From: Hexactinellida sp. DTS-2022
Lineage: Eukaryota; Porifera; Hexactinellida
Assembly: GCA_028753945.1 (NCBI GenBank)
Contig: JAPNXP010000012.1
Span: 806,001-870,000, forward strand
Direction: 5' to 3'
DNA: 64,000 nucleotides
A program made the translations under genes and the position numbers. Below are positions 1 through 12,200 of the stretch, in pieces. The notes beneath the pieces were generated by a model. That model saw nothing but the letters and a program-made list of their open reading frames with translations, was not told where the DNA came from and did not search any database. The stretch's first letter is position 1, and every line of letters begins with the position of its first letter.

Positions 1-871
1 AGTTGGGGCAAACTACCCTCGGACCAAAGTGACCCGATTAAGCGAAGTCGAAAGTAGTTTGTAAAATTAAGTAGCAGAAGGAATTATACTTCAATGAATC
101 ATCATCTGCAGGTTTAAAATCAATAACCGTACTTTTTGATAGTTAACCTTTTCGTCGATTATAAATAGCATTCCTTTATTTTATTGTTATTATCTATTAT
201 TACTAAAGGGCTTTAAATTATCTGCAAAGGAAATTAGTGATGATCTTATGAATTTATTCTTTGTGATTCAATTCATCTTGTCTCGAAATCTTATGAAATT
301 AAATAGACTAGAGTGTAAATGTTTAATACATTGCAATTGCTGGGATCAGCCAAAATTTTTGGGATCAGCCAAACAACTAATTTATGCAACAACATTGGGA
401 CAAGCAAGGGGTGGTCGATTTCAGACATTGTTGGTCCGGGTTTACATTTTGGCCCCCCCGTACCAAATATTTCAGTAATATATTTGGTCCAGCCGGACCA
501 AATTTTAACCAGGACCAAAAATTTATAAATTTTTGTCCGGGTTTACACTTTGGTCCCCCCCAGAAGAAATATTTCATACGATTTATGGCTCGATTGTATA
601 TTATTGTGTTCAATAGGAATATATTCTAGATTGTGAGATCAATATTTATAATAAATATGCAATTTCTTGAACAGATAAATATGTTTTACGAAAACTGATA
701 TAAGTGTGTAATCCTAATTGAAACGAATACGCTTAGTTTCGCTAAGAGATTTGCCTACATAAGGAACCATACTGAGAGTGACCGCCATAATTCTATAGAA
801 AACTTGAGAGGTGTAATATACCGTAAGTGTAATTAATAGCTAATTTACAGTATATGATACAAGCATACTAG
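1..871. other. Intergenic, repeat remnants
   Basis: No coding sequence recognised. The first 60 bases resemble one end of the pogo-like elements described below, with wording such as gacccgattaagcgaagtcg. Positions 429-562 hold an imperfect inverted repeat: blocks reading gggtttacattttgg and gggtttacactttgg flank AT-rich copies of aaatatttggtcc. Short ORFs across 248-629 lie inside this repeat, run in several overlapping frames on both strands and look non-coding. Confidence 0.5.
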
Positions 872-3229
872 TTATACATCTGGTGGCATCCAGGACCCAA
901 TGAAAGAATTCTTAAAATGTGTCATAAAAGCGTCAGAAAGCGCGCTTTCTTGCACCTTAATCATTCCCTTGAGATCTCCGTCAGCAGAGATGAGGGTCTG
1001 TATGAGCAGCCAGCTGCCCCCGACGTGCTGCGCGTAGAGAAAGCACTTCATTGGGTGGATCTGAGGCGGGCTCCAGGCCATCAGCGTTATGTTGAAGCTC
1101 TGCGCGGTTCTCTTCAGCTCCTTCGGGGTAGGCAGCACTGCCAACTTGAACTCAACCACCTGTTGAGTCGCGATGTTCTTCCACAAACGCTCGAACTCGC
1201 TTGAGGGCAGCTTAGCCTCCGGCAGCAGCTGGATCAGCTGTTCGGCAGCGGAGGTCGGGACAGGGGTGACTAACAGCTGATCGAACACGTCAGAGGGGGC
1301 CTCTGTCGGAGGGGGGGCGGGCTCGGGGTCCAGCCCGATGTCCAGGAGCGGAGCCTCCTCCACAGGGGGCGTGGCCAGCTCGGGAGAGGCGGAGAGGTCC
1401 GAGACGAGGTGTCTGGCGGGCAGCTCGTCCAGAGGGTTGTCCGACGGTCGGTAGGGCAGGATGACGTAGGGCGGGAGCTGTGTTATGAAGTGGCTAGCGG
1501 GACGGGCGTATATCACGGATAGAGAGTTGAACTCTGAGTTGAACTCCAGCTGCTGCTCCGTGGGGAGGTCAAAGGACATGTCAGCTGAGTGGGCGGGCTT
1601 TGAGAATATCTTCTGAGCCTCGTACACGTTCTCCCTGAGCATCCGGTAGTAGAGCAGCCCTCGGTCGTGCACGTCCATGTCCATCTCCTCCTCTACGCAG
1701 TAGGCGAGGAGTCTCCCGAGGGAGAGCTGCATCTCGGGGGCGCGCCCGTTGAGGAACAGCTTCATTGCTGCGGCTAGCAAGTTCAGCTTGAAGCCGGGGT
1801 CTGTCTCTTGAGAGATTGTGTTTATGTACTCCTCGAGAATGTACGGAGACTCGGGGAGGGACCTCCCGAACTCTCCCAGCAGCCAGACCAGACAGGCGCG
1901 CCCCTCCACACTCGCCTCCACGTGCCGCACCAGCTCTGGGATCTGGCTCACGAACACGCCGGCCGTGTCCGGGTACTTCCTAACCAGAGTGGTGCTGGAG
2001 ACCAGCAGCACCGTTATGATGTGCGGCCGCTCTATCGTCAGGAGCTCTCCGAACTTAATCAGACACAGCTCCACTGCATTGGAGTGTATCAGAGCAATCG
2101 TCTTAATAGCGTTAATGGCCCGCCTGCCAACCTCCGTGTTGCTGTCCAGGGCCGCCTCGCTCAGCTCGTTGATTATCTCCCGCATGTTCCTGTCCGACAC
2201 GAGTCGCGCTAGGATCTCCACCTTCTTGACCTTGACGTATGCGGGGTCTGAGTAGCGGCAGTAGAACGACTTATGGCTCTGCTGCAGCCCCAGCGAGGGC
2301 AGCTTGTCCAGGAGAACCTCAATGTGTGCCAGCGCCGAGTAGCAGATCTCCGGACAGGAGGAGGAGACTATGTTCAAGAGGAGCGGTCTTATCCGCACAG
2401 CCGCGTCTGCCTGCAGCTGGGGCGCGCTCTCGATCGCAGAAAGGAACAGCTTTATGGCTGCCATCAGCACGCCCGTGTTCTGCGTCTCCAGATGTGAGTC
2501 CAGTCGGTTGAGCAGGTCCATCAGCTCCGCTTCGTCCTGCACCTTATACCTGGTCAGGGCCTCCAGCACCACGGCCTGGCCCCACTCGGAGAACTCGTTG
2601 AAGCGGTGCAGCAGGTAGGCAGCTATGTTCTTGTTGATGACAGCCCCACCCTCGCTGGCCAGGATCTCATTCAGCGCGCAGATGGAGTTAACCACGACCT
2701 GAGGGTCCTTGTCCTTGAGGGAGGAGTACAGGAAGCTAGCCATGTTCAGCTCCTGGACCAGCTGCGGATAGTGTCGGTACAGTTTCGCGGCACTTAACAC
2801 GGCTACGCGCCGCACGTACGCGCTCTTGTCCATCAGACCGGCTTTGAGAGGGGCCCGCGCGAACTCGGGCAGACCGCTCAGCTTGAGGGAACAGAGACTC
2901 CGGAGAGCCAGCCCTCTCACGGTCGGGTTCTGGTCACTCATGTCTTTCTGTAGCGTGTTGATAGCCATCAGACTGAGCTCCTGGTTCTCGTCTGCGTACC
3001 GACATATGTAGAGGTAGACCAGCTTCTTCTGACGCACGTCCTGCGTGGCGCTGGCTTTAACCATCTCTCCGAAGAGAGAAGAGACGTCAATGCCCTGTGT
3101 CATGCTAGCCACCACCTTCTGAATGGTCATCCTGTATTCGTCGGAGTTGCGCTGTATCTCGTGCTTGTGCAGACTCTGTCTGAGGGTGGAGACCTCGGAG
3201 CTGGGGGGCAGGGGGGCGGACTCCGTCAT
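872..3229 (-). CDS. AP4B1: AP-4 complex subunit beta-1, single exon
   Basis: Encodes 785 residues, close to the roughly 740 of vertebrate AP4B1. AP-4 is a clathrin-independent adaptor that sorts cargo at the trans-Golgi network; the beta subunit forms half the core trunk and its C-terminal appendage binds accessory factors. Seen here: an adaptin HEAT/ARM trunk over about residues 25-540, with family-typical stretches VKASATQDVRQKKLVYLY, NPTVRGLALRSLCSL and DKSAYVRRVAVLSAAKLYR. A Pro/Glu-rich hinge follows at about 590-660, then a compact appendage at about 665-785. The trunk resembles AP-4 beta more than AP-1/2 beta, for example in the MTQGIDVSSLF region and the VEEEMDMDVHDRGLLYYR segment. 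The hinge has LLDIG but not a full clathrin box. There are no introns, which is unusual for this family in animals. It is read toward the window start and is followed by AT-rich DNA. Confidence 0.93.
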   Translation of the reverse strand: MTESAPLPPSSEVSTLRQSLHKHEIQRNSDEYRMTIQKVVASMTQGIDVSSLFGEMVKASATQDVRQKKLVYLYICRYADENQELSLMAINTLQKDMSDQNPTVRGLALRSLCSLKLSGLPEFARAPLKAGLMDKSAYVRRVAVLSAAKLYRHYPQLVQELNMASFLYSSLKDKDPQVVVNSICALNEILASEGGAVINKNIAAYLLHRFNEFSEWGQAVVLEALTRYKVQDEAELMDLLNRLDSHLETQNTGVLMAAIKLFLSAIESAPQLQADAAVRIRPLLLNIVSSSCPEICYSALAHIEVLLDKLPSLGLQQSHKSFYCRYSDPAYVKVKKVEILARLVSDRNMREIINELSEAALDSNTEVGRRAINAIKTIALIHSNAVELCLIKFGELLTIERPHIITVLLVSSTTLVRKYPDTAGVFVSQIPELVRHVEASVEGRACLVWLLGEFGRSLPESPYILEEYINTISQETDPGFKLNLLAAAMKLFLNGRAPEMQLSLGRLLAYCVEEEMDMDVHDRGLLYYRMLRENVYEAQKIFSKPAHSADMSFDLPTEQQLEFNSEFNSLSVIYARPASHFITQLPPYVILPYRPSDNPLDELPARHLVSDLSASPELATPPVEEAPLLDIGLDPEPAPPPTEAPSDVFDQLLVTPVPTSAAEQLIQLLPEAKLPSSEFERLWKNIATQQVVEFKLAVLPTPKELKRTAQSFNITLMAWSPPQIHPMKCFLYAQHVGGSWLLIQTLISADGDLKGMIKVQESALSDAFMTHFKNSFIGSWMPPDV

Positions 3230-3886
3230 TCGACCGACAGCCTTACTATGCTTAAGATATTATAGGTTTGTAAAGATACTTACTTATTCATAATACAGTA
3301 AACCCCGATTAATTAAACCAGAGTAGATTAAAAGCATATTACCATTTGCAAGTTAAACCAAGACAACAACTCACTCATCAATATAATATTGTTATTTTAC
3401 AATCGATGGATTTGGCCATATGGTAATCTCGCTACTTTATATACGATTCATGTCGGAGGTGCGTATCAGGTCAGACAACAGATATTGAGACATCAGAACA
3501 TAAACACTAGTTGATTATACAATAGAAATTATGATTATTTCCGAGATCCGGGCAAATTCTAAGATCCGGGCACCCCCCGGACGAGGCTGCCCGGGTTGGG
3601 GAGGTTCGACTGTACTACATAGTCTAATTACTCTAAGACTAAGTGCACAATTTCTAACGATTACAATCATTTTCCACTGGCAGCTTAGATTATAATCATT
3701 CGATCTTATAGTAAAAAGTCCAGTGCGCATGCGCATAAACCCCAGTGTCCTTGCGCATTATACGATAGCCATGAAGTGGCATGAGTGTCCCTGCAACTTG
3801 CCACTTGTGGCACAAATGGGAATGTGGGTGTATCTCAGTAACACAAAAATAATTTAAACTTTTGGATACCAAATTTCAGTGTATTA

Positions 3887-4062
3887 TACAGCCATTGTAA
3901 ATACGCTCCTAATCTTGGTCTGACCCAATTTTCATACGCCTAAATCACAAATTAATGTTACGGTATAGTAGAGGATTCCAAATTTTCGCGCTCCTAAATT
4001 AAATTTTTCCAAAAAACATGCTCCAAAAGGAGCCTCTCGCTCCTGGATAAAATTCCCTGATA
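3887..4062 (+). repeat. Dispersed ~175-bp repeat, family D copy 1
   Basis: One of three clear copies in the window (also 19283-19470 and 28590-28770). Shared landmarks in order: gtaaatacgctcctaat, cgcctaaatcacaaatta, ttacggtata, cgctcctaaatt, ctccaaaaggagc, ctcctggata. All three copies are in the same orientation. There is no clear terminal inverted repeat, but a self-complementary ctccaaaaggag hairpin sits near the 3' end. This could be a SINE-like or MITE-like family. Confidence 0.7.
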
Positions 4063-4231
4063 CCAATGTAGTATGTGCATTAATTTAGTTTAGGCCAAGT
4101 TTGATCCTCATCCTGTGGAGTACATCTTGTTTGTCAACCAGTCATGATTAACCTGAGCAAGAATAATTATTTGTGTCTGCATTATATACATTTCATATCT
4201 GTTAATACAGACAATACAGAAATCCTATCGT

Positions 4232-4342
4232 TAGGATAAAGATCTTGGTGTAAATTTTGCGCCCAGATTTTTTTGGGTTACACCACGATTATGGGTCGGC
4301 CGCGGCCGCTGCAGTGTTGAGTTACACCAAGGTCTCACTCTC
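4232..4342 (+). repeat. Repeat family I copy 1, contains GCGGCCGC
   Basis: Contains taaattttgcgcccagattt, ggttacaccacgatt, a GC-rich core ggccgcggccgctgcag and gagttacaccaaggtct. A second copy in reverse orientation lies at 45838-45968. The ends carry the inverted phrase ttggtgtaa / ttacaccaa, so this is probably a small inverted-repeat element. Confidence 0.6.
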
Positions 4343-5710
4343 AACATAAAAAAAAACCCTGTCATATAGTATGAACCTTAATATATTTTGTGGACCGTTT
4401 GAAGTTGGAACTATCCGTAAACCACAAGGTCATAATCTCTGGTAAATTGCGATTTTACGAAAATTAATAAGACAATAGACCATATTGAAATATTTTGTTA
4501 TACTTTTATCAGAATTGATCAAGATTATTAGAATTTGTTCTGATCAATATTAATTTTATATTGAACGAGCACCAATTTTGAACTGAATTTGTTGAGTTTG
4601 TCCCGATTAACTGAATTTTTCTAGTTTAGCTTCTTGGAAGAGATTTGGTTCTTGGGGAGTTGTCCCGATTAACCGGTGTCCCAATTAAGCAGAGTATACT
4701 GTATAACAACTGACTGTATCAGCAAATACAACCACGAGATAACTACAGTATACTCGTTAGTCGTTAGTAAGTACACCGGGACCTGTTTATTCGGAGTTTA
4801 TATAAACTATGTATTTATATTTATTTATTGTATTTGTGAAACTTGGACTCACTATTAAACTAGAGCTACGTACTACCCGTGTTCGTAGTAACGAGTGACT
4901 ACTGTGTAACTATACCAGGGACCTTCAAAGTTCAACCTTGTACCTATTTTAAGGAGTTTTAACTGAAGCCACATTTACATCAGTCAACACAGTCAGGGTT
5001 TCATCTAGGCGTTCTAGACGCGCGAAAATCGAGAGATGCTCCCATTGACGTAATACAAATTAAGTATTTTAGGCGCGTGTGAGCTCAAACTTAATCTAGC
5101 CGCGCAAAATTTTCTGTCTAGATCAAAGCCTGAACACAGCTAATACGAAATTTGAATAATATGTCAGTTGTACACTATCGGTTTCCATCAAACTACAGTG
5201 GGGTTTGTGCAGCGTTTTGCTTGCTAATTGGCAAACTTCCCATTAGAGGAACAAAAAATTAAATGCTCGTTTGAGGATGGAAATAACTTTTAAATAGAAC
5301 AAATATTGCTAATAGGCAAACTCCATTTTAATCATCAGTTAATGCGAATTTTGGATAGCGCGATTTTGTAATCCTGGTGTCAATTTGCATTTGTCACCCA
5401 GTCGAATTGAACTGTGTATCCACTAATGCCCGAGGTACGTAATACAAACAAAAAGATAAACAATAATAATAATATAAGGAGGTTAGATAACAAACATCTA
5501 CAATTGAGTACGTACAGTACATAATACTATCTGTGATCAGTATAGGCTAACTGCTAGTACAGAGCGTATCAGCACGCTATAATTATAAGTGAAAGTATGA
5601 AAAGAAACACTTGCTCTACTAGAGTCTAATGTCCTATTGTAGTAAATGATTGAGGTAGAGATTCTAAGTGTCTATGTATAGGAGTACATACTAACAGAAA
5701 TATCCGCTAT

Positions 5711-6979
5711 TTAGTCTTGGCTCTCTCCTTCTGGGGGCTTGGGCTCGGCTGGCGCCTCCTCCCCCTCGGGCTCTACGGCCCCTGTGTCGTCGGCCCAGAG
5801 GGTCAGGTTGTCGCGGAGCAGCTGCATTATCAAGGTCGCGTCCTTGTACTTGTCGTCCTTAACGTTGTCGAGCTCACTCATCGCGTCTTCGAACGCGTTT
5901 CTGGCCAGCGTGCAGGCCTCCTTGGGTCGGTTGAGGATCTCGTAGTAGAACACGGAGAAGTTGAGCGCCAGGCCCAAACGAATGGGGTCGGTTTTCTCCA
6001 GCTCGGTGTTGGCGATCTTAACCGCCTCTTGGTAGGCCTCGCGCGCGCTCTCGCTGACCTGCTCCTTCTGGCTCTGCTTGGAGAACTCGGCCAGGTAGCG
6101 GTAGTAGTCCCCCTTCATCTTGTGGTAGAACACCTTGGTGTCGTTGGAGTTAGAGTGAGGGATCAGGTGCTTGTCCAGGAGAGACAGAATTTCGTCACAG
6201 ATGTCTTTCATTTCAGCCTGCACTCTGCTTTTGTAGTTCTGTATCATCTCCACCTGTAATATCACGGGTAATACATGTACACAAATCATATTGTGTAACT
6301 GAAATAAAGCGAATTGTAATGAGCTGCATTAGATAGGGTATTTCTTAGAATATTATACATGATTTGTTGCTTTTCTTGACAGATAAAATACAATGAACCT
6401 CGTTAGTACGAATAGGGTTTATACGAAATTGCGGTTAATACGAACAAATTTTGACTGTCCCCTGGTGTTCGTACTAACGAGGTCCTACTATAATTGCATA
6501 TTTACTCAGAACGGTGCCATTCACATGTATGAGTAGCGAAAGGATTACTTATATCGGCTAACACCTTTTCTAATGTATATTTCAGATCTTTCTTTACATC
6601 AAAAATTCATCATTGCTAAGCGGGGTTTTATATTGAAAAGGTGTTGACCGATACAAATCAGCCCGCAGCCAAATGCCTTAGAGAGCATCCTATTAGAGGG
6701 TATAACACATATTTATAAGGAATATTACAACATAGTTAGGTGTACCTTGTCCTCAAACTTGCTCTCTTTGTTCTCAATCGAGTTGAGAATGCGACAGGAA
6801 GCTCTCCTGGTCCCGATCACGTTCTTGTAAGCGACGGAGAGGAGGTTCCTCTCCTCCTCGCTCAGCTCCTGCTCATTCGACTTCTCTGCCAGCTCCTTCA
6901 TCGCAGTCACCATCTCGTCATACCTCTCCACTTGCTCAGCCAGTTTGGCCTTCGTTAGCGTGACCTCACGGTTAGTCAT
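5711..6979 (-). CDS. 14-3-3 protein, two exons
   Basis: Phosphoserine/phosphothreonine-binding dimeric adaptor of the cytosol. Exon 1 is 6746-6979 and exon 2 is 5711-6253. The intron has a gtacac donor and a ttacag acceptor and is phase 0. The joined protein is 258 residues, normal for the family. Signature 1 reads [18 protein letters not shown] and signature 2 [18 protein letters not shown]. The phosphopeptide-binding residues are present: Lys in AYKNV, Arg in GTRRAS, Arg-Tyr in YYRYLAEF and Asn in [11 protein letters not shown]. Signature 1 ends RRASC where most 14-3-3 proteins have RRASW. The acidic Pro/Glu-rich tail (about 240-258) is isoform-specific. The isoform class cannot be assigned from sequence alone. 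Confidence 0.95.
6393..6491. repeat. Pogo-like MITE in 14-3-3 intron
   Basis: Inverted ends read aatgaacctcgttagtacgaa and gttcgtactaacgaggtcct. The wording matches the family of TA-flanked elements with CAGTNGAACCTCGTTA-type ends elsewhere in the window. It lies inside the 14-3-3 intron (6254-6745). Confidence 0.6.
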
Positions 6980-9208
6980 TGAGCTGTCAGTCTACTCGGC
7001 TAAGACTAATTCAATTGTATGCAATTAATTCATGAAGGATTCGCTTTTTGTGAAAATTAAATTATTATTACTAAGATCTCTGGAGATAAATTGCAATATT
7101 TTCTTAGGCCTTGGAAAGTATGTAATCGTTGTAAAATCAAAAGATTATGAATGCATGCGAAAATATAGATTGCATTGGTTCCTAATAAGAAATCAGAATG
7201 AAATCTTTACGTAAGTAAACCTAATATGCAATAGATTTTCTGAGGCGACAAACATGAATAAATTTAGTAGCTAACTCAATTCAAGTAATACCCTGTGATA
7301 AGGTATAGATAGAGAATTGAATTGTATAAATATCAAGCCCTATGTTATTGGGAATGAAGAACTACAAACTAATTTTGTCTATAAATAGTAACTTTTGGTA
7401 AAGATAAGTAAATTATCTAAAACTTCTAGAAATTGATTCCCTGTTGAAACAATACAATTTTCCATTTCCGCGCAAGGAAATCGATCAGAAACAAAAGCCA
7501 CATACAAACTGACATATGTTCTAATCAGATGCGATGTGTAGGCTATTAAATGTCAATAAATAGCGGAGTAGAAATGACACGAGAACACACTGTATTTATA
7601 ACTAATGCAGATACAAAGTTAATTTAACCATTTGTAATTTCAAAAAAACTGATATTTACAATTGTTACAAATTTGCAATCTACTCAAACAATTTTAAAAT
7701 ACAATTATATCCAACAGCAGCACCCAAGTACTTATTTGCTTCTAGCTATCATAATGGCGCCTATCAGCGACTAAACCATCCAAGGATACCATAGCAACAA
7801 TATTATAGCAGTTTAATGTTTCTAAATAAGGGATTCCAATAAGGACTTATCATCAGCGCACTGTTTATCCTAATGTAGGTTCTATCTATCCCTTCAAGTA
7901 ATCAATTGAATTAACGCATTCGTTCTTTAACGCATTCGTTCTATTAGGAGACATAATTAGAGTCATTATAGAGAAACTATATAAGGAATGTAGATTCACA
8001 ATTTAAGTAACAGCGATTAATTCTACAAATTACGAGAAAATAAGCACATACTGTGTGCTACTCGCCTAATAGCAAATCGCATTTCGTACGAAATTTGCAT
8101 GCTAATAGGCGAACTTGCTATTAGAGGAACAAAATTAACAATAAATGCTCGCTTGGGGACAGAAAATAACTTGTTAATTAATAGAGAAATATTGGTATTA
8201 GAGAATTGGGTCAAACTTCCCTGGAACAAAACTGACCCTTATAAGCGGTCAACTGTACGTACCTGAAAATTCAAACTAAATATTCAATAGAACTCGCATA
8301 ATACTAAGTTACTAACCCTCTGGGAATGAAATAAGTAGTAATATCTGATAGAACGTACTAACGAATTGGGTTCCACAGTATATAGTACCACTGAGTACAT
8401 TGTGGAAAATGTGTCGTTAAGACAAACCGCCTGAAAACAAAGTGTCCAATTAAGCAGAATCGACTGTAGTTATGTCAATTTTCAGCCTCAATGTTCCTTA
8501 TCGGTTCCTTATTTGGCTCTAAATACAGTAGAATCTCGTTAATACGAACACCAACACGGTAAAATTTGTTCCCTATATTTGGAATACGTATTAACCGGAG
8601 TAATACCCATTGAATAGCCATTGTAGGGACCTGATTTTGTGGAATTGTTTGTCGTCTTATCCGAGAAATTCGTATTAACCGTGTTCTTACTAACAGGTTC
8701 TACTGTAGTTAGTACAGTACTTGATGAGTTTAATGTTGCATTTGAGGATAATAATATTGACTAAATATCGAAGAATCTTATTATAAATTTATAAAAAATT
8801 ATTAAGGAATTATAATCTCAGGGATGAGCAGTTCCTTAATTATTTGCCAAATCTCAGGCTGGATAAAAAACGTGTAAATAATATAATATATTTCATTAAT
8901 GTTCATTAATTAACAGAAGACCTTCTTACCAACTAAAATTTCTACTACATACCTAACCTTGGGTTCGGATTAGCGGGCCCTAACCTTTTTATACTTTGTG
9001 TTGCCGGTTAGGTTATTAGATAATACAGATGAGGCAAACAAATTACGACGGTCCCCTTACGAGGGTAGACTAATTATAGTAATTCTAAATGGGCGGAGCA
9101 AATTATTTATTCATCAAAGATACCACATTACAATATATATACAAATAACACTGTAGAAAGCTAGTGAGAGAAAGGAAATGAACATCAATAGGAACAAAAT
9201 AACCATAA
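6980..9208. other. Intergenic, AT-rich
   Basis: No gene recognised. Holds a pogo-like MITE (8526-8705), a second partial pogo-like end near 8210-8265 and a repeat at 8045-8200 related to 5210-5330. The ORFs at 7032-7214, 8023-8229 and 9103-9297 look like chance ORFs; the last runs across the 3' end of the next gene in another frame. Confidence 0.5.
8526..8705. mobile_element. Pogo-like MITE, TA-flanked
   Basis: Begins CAGTAGAATCTCGTTAATAC and ends with the near-complement ...aacaggttctactg. It is flanked on both sides by TA, the target duplication of Tc1/mariner/pogo elements. About 180 bp with no coding capacity. Confidence 0.75.
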
Positions 9209-12200
9209 TCAAATTTGGAATATGTTAGGATACTGTTCAACCAAAAACCGCAGAATATGTCTACAGTTATCAATATTTTTCTTACTAGTGTCTTCAAAAA
9301 ATAGAGTGGAAAAAGTTGTTATGAATTCTAACTTTTTCTTCTCATTCATTCCGCTGAAATTCAGGTAGAGGAGGTATATGAAATCGCGTATGAATTTAGA
9401 TAATCCTTGTATAGAGTAAATCTCGAGTAGAATAGGTTGTGGTTTGTCATTCTTAACAAGAACAAGCAAAGTGTCAGTTACCGCAATCGGAAATATCGGT
9501 CCAAGTTTACCATTTTTCAGAATTACCCTTATGAGACTGGCGAGAATAGCGGGTGGGGTTCTATAGTCCACACTCAATGGCTGTCCCTGTTCAATAGACT
9601 TGATTAGCTTCTTGGTATGATGTGAGTTGTCTTTCGTAAAGAGTGAATAGGATACATTCGTGCCCTGTAACAGAATGGAGACAGAGGCCAGGAGAGCCTC
9701 AATGTACTGAGTCCTGAGGTCGACTGGAGGAGGTGGGAGAGGGTTATTATTTATCGCATGAACTTTATCCGGAAATATATTTGGTGCTCGAGCTCCCAAA
9801 ACGGCTTCAAGAGATTCGTACTGAGACAGGTCCTCATCCATGGTTTGAATCTCAGTGTTAACAGGGATGGGAGGCAGGGGAGTTAAGTTTTGGTCGATTA
9901 CAATCTTTTTCCGCTGTATATGTTCCGCGGAGTGTCTAATTTCTAGCGTAGTTTTAACCGGCTCCGCCGTGGAGTGGGAGTGCGGGACGGAGGAGGCGCG
10001 GTGCCGCCCCGTGACCTCCTCGTAGAACTCGTCTTCCGAGAGAATGCGCGTCGGGAGGGTGGGGGACCCGGGGTCGGGAATCTCCTGGTAGTGAGAGACC
10101 CTCTTCTGGCTGCCGGGACTGGTCCGACAGGCCGGCAGGAATGTGTCCACAGGGGAGAGCAGCACCTCCCCCAGCCCGATGTCCTCCTCTTTAATGTATA
10201 TCTCCACGTCCTCGAGGCTCAGGGTTTTGGGAGGGATAATCGGGAGAGGCTCGCCGTTCTCAATTTCAAGTTCGAATGCGGGCCCGTGCTCCTTGTCGGG
10301 GGAGATGCTCACGCAGACATCTCCCTCGTCGTCCTGTATTATGATGGAGTCCCTCTTCCGGGTCACCAGCGAGTATATGTGGTACGCCTTTACTTCGTCC
10401 GGCTTATCGTCGCTTCCAGAGCTGGACTTAGAACGAATAACGTTATGAGTCTCGTTTCCAAGTCCGAATTCCGTAGAGCACAGCTCGTCTCCGGAGAGCG
10501 GGAATATAATTCGTTCCTCCACACTGGCTGTCTTCTTGAAGCTCTTTTTAACGAAGTCAATTTGAGAGTACAGCTCGTCCGTGGGCTCTTCCTGATCAGC
10601 TGATTGGTTCTTACTGGGGCGAGGCGGCAGCGGGATGATATCTACCAGCTCGTAGTGACTGGTCCTATCGGTGGCAGAGGGCGGGGCTAGCTGCGGTCTG
10701 AACATGATATCGTTCTGAGAGCTCTGCCTGTCCACCTGTTCGTAGATACAGCTGGGAACAGCTGACTCCGGCATCTGGAGCGTGGTGTACTCGCCAGGGT
10801 TGGAGTTGTTGGCGGAGGAGTTGTCGGAGTTGAAGGGCGCGTCTGTGGGTAAGGCGGGTAGCGGGGAGTCCGGACAGGTGTGACTGGGCTCGTCTAGCAC
10901 AGTGTCCACTGACTGCTTCTGTCTGCGGCCAAATATAATCCTCTTGGGCCTGGCTTGCGGCTTCGGCTTCTCTGCCTTCTCCGCCTTCTGGCCCCCGAGT
11001 CTGAACTTCTTCCCGGAAGACTTTGCGGGCTTGGGAGCGGAGAGAGGCAGGTCGAGGGGGGCGGGTTTGGCGGGGCGAGAAGAGGTGGGGATGGGGGGGC
11101 GGGAGGCCAGGTCTGAAAGGGGCATGACGTCAGAGGGCTGTTCACGTGTGTTAATCGAGAGCGCAGTCTCCTCTAAAGCTAGCTTCTCGTAGAGTGGGTT
11201 CTCTTCGCTGACACTCTCAGGCGTAGGAGCCGACTCAGTGCTCTTCTCCACTCCGTCTAGCGAGTCGTAGAGGTCTTCTCCCAGCTCGTGATTAGTGTTA
11301 ACCAGGGACGTTGTAGTGGCTCGAGAGATAGCAGGGATGTTAGTAGCGCTCTGTTTGGGAGACTCAGGCTCGAACCCTATGTTCGTAACAGAAACAACTT
11401 TGCTAGTCTGTGGAGATTCGGGAGTGGGAGGTAGTTCAAAGCCCGAGTATTCAACCAGCTGATCGATGAGCTCGTCTATGTTGATCGAGTTGAGTCGGTT
11501 GGACAGTTTCCGCTCATAGGAGCTGTCCTTGTCGCGAATGTAGGAGGAGGCTCTCTCGAGGATAGCGGCCGGATCTGGGGCTACCGAGACCGGACGGGAC
11601 TCCTGTTTGGACGGAGAAATGTCTGGGCTGGTCTCAGTCTCGAGCGAAATAGAAATGTGGGACATCTTTTTTTTCGCATCTGGAGTTCTTTGAGAATCGC
11701 CGCTCTCTTGCCGCGAGATAGACCTCACTGACGATAGCTTTTTCTCGGATGGAGAAGGACTGTCTTCTGATTTCTTTCTGGTTAAAAACGACTCTTTAGG
11801 TTTCCCAATGAATGCCACCTGTTTGAAGTTTGTAGGCACACTAGTGCTGCTCTCTCGCTCCAATTCAACCACGAATGTTCTGTAGAATATCCCACTCACC
11901 CCATTGGCCTCCCCTCTCCACCAGCCGTCCGTCTTCCTCTCCAGCACGCGCAGCAGCTCTCCCTCGATGAAGGACAGGTGTCCCGGCTCTGTGACGTCAT
12001 AGTCTACCGTGGCCTGAGCGATGTCCCCCGCCCATTCTGTGTCCCAGCCGTAGCTGTCCAGCGACATCTGAGCCACGGCCAGTCTGCGCAGCTCTCGCAG
12101 CTCATCTTCTGGCAGGCCTGTGAGATACAGCAGGGATAACTTAGATAATTAACTGAATAATAAAGTATAAAAAATCTAAAATTACAGCTGTGCCGACAGC

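Larger units (their letters stand above)
3230..5710. other. Intergenic between AP4B1 and 14-3-3
   Basis: No gene seen. Contains fragments of pogo-like repeat ends (around 3300, 3535-3625 and 4560-4700, with phrases such as cccgattaaccggtgtcccaattaagc), two dispersed repeats listed separately (3887-4062 and 4232-4342), and at 5210-5330 a repeat related to 8045-8200 (cttcccattagaggaacaaaa). The ORF at 4676-4858 has no protein-like features. Confidence 0.5.

Noticed and set aside
9974-10603. 209-codon + strand ORF opposite the SH3 gene
   Set aside because: It is a shadow of the GC-rich coding strand with no recognisable domains. Similar antisense shadows across AP4B1, 14-3-3, PRPF3 and the TRAF-like gene were also left out.
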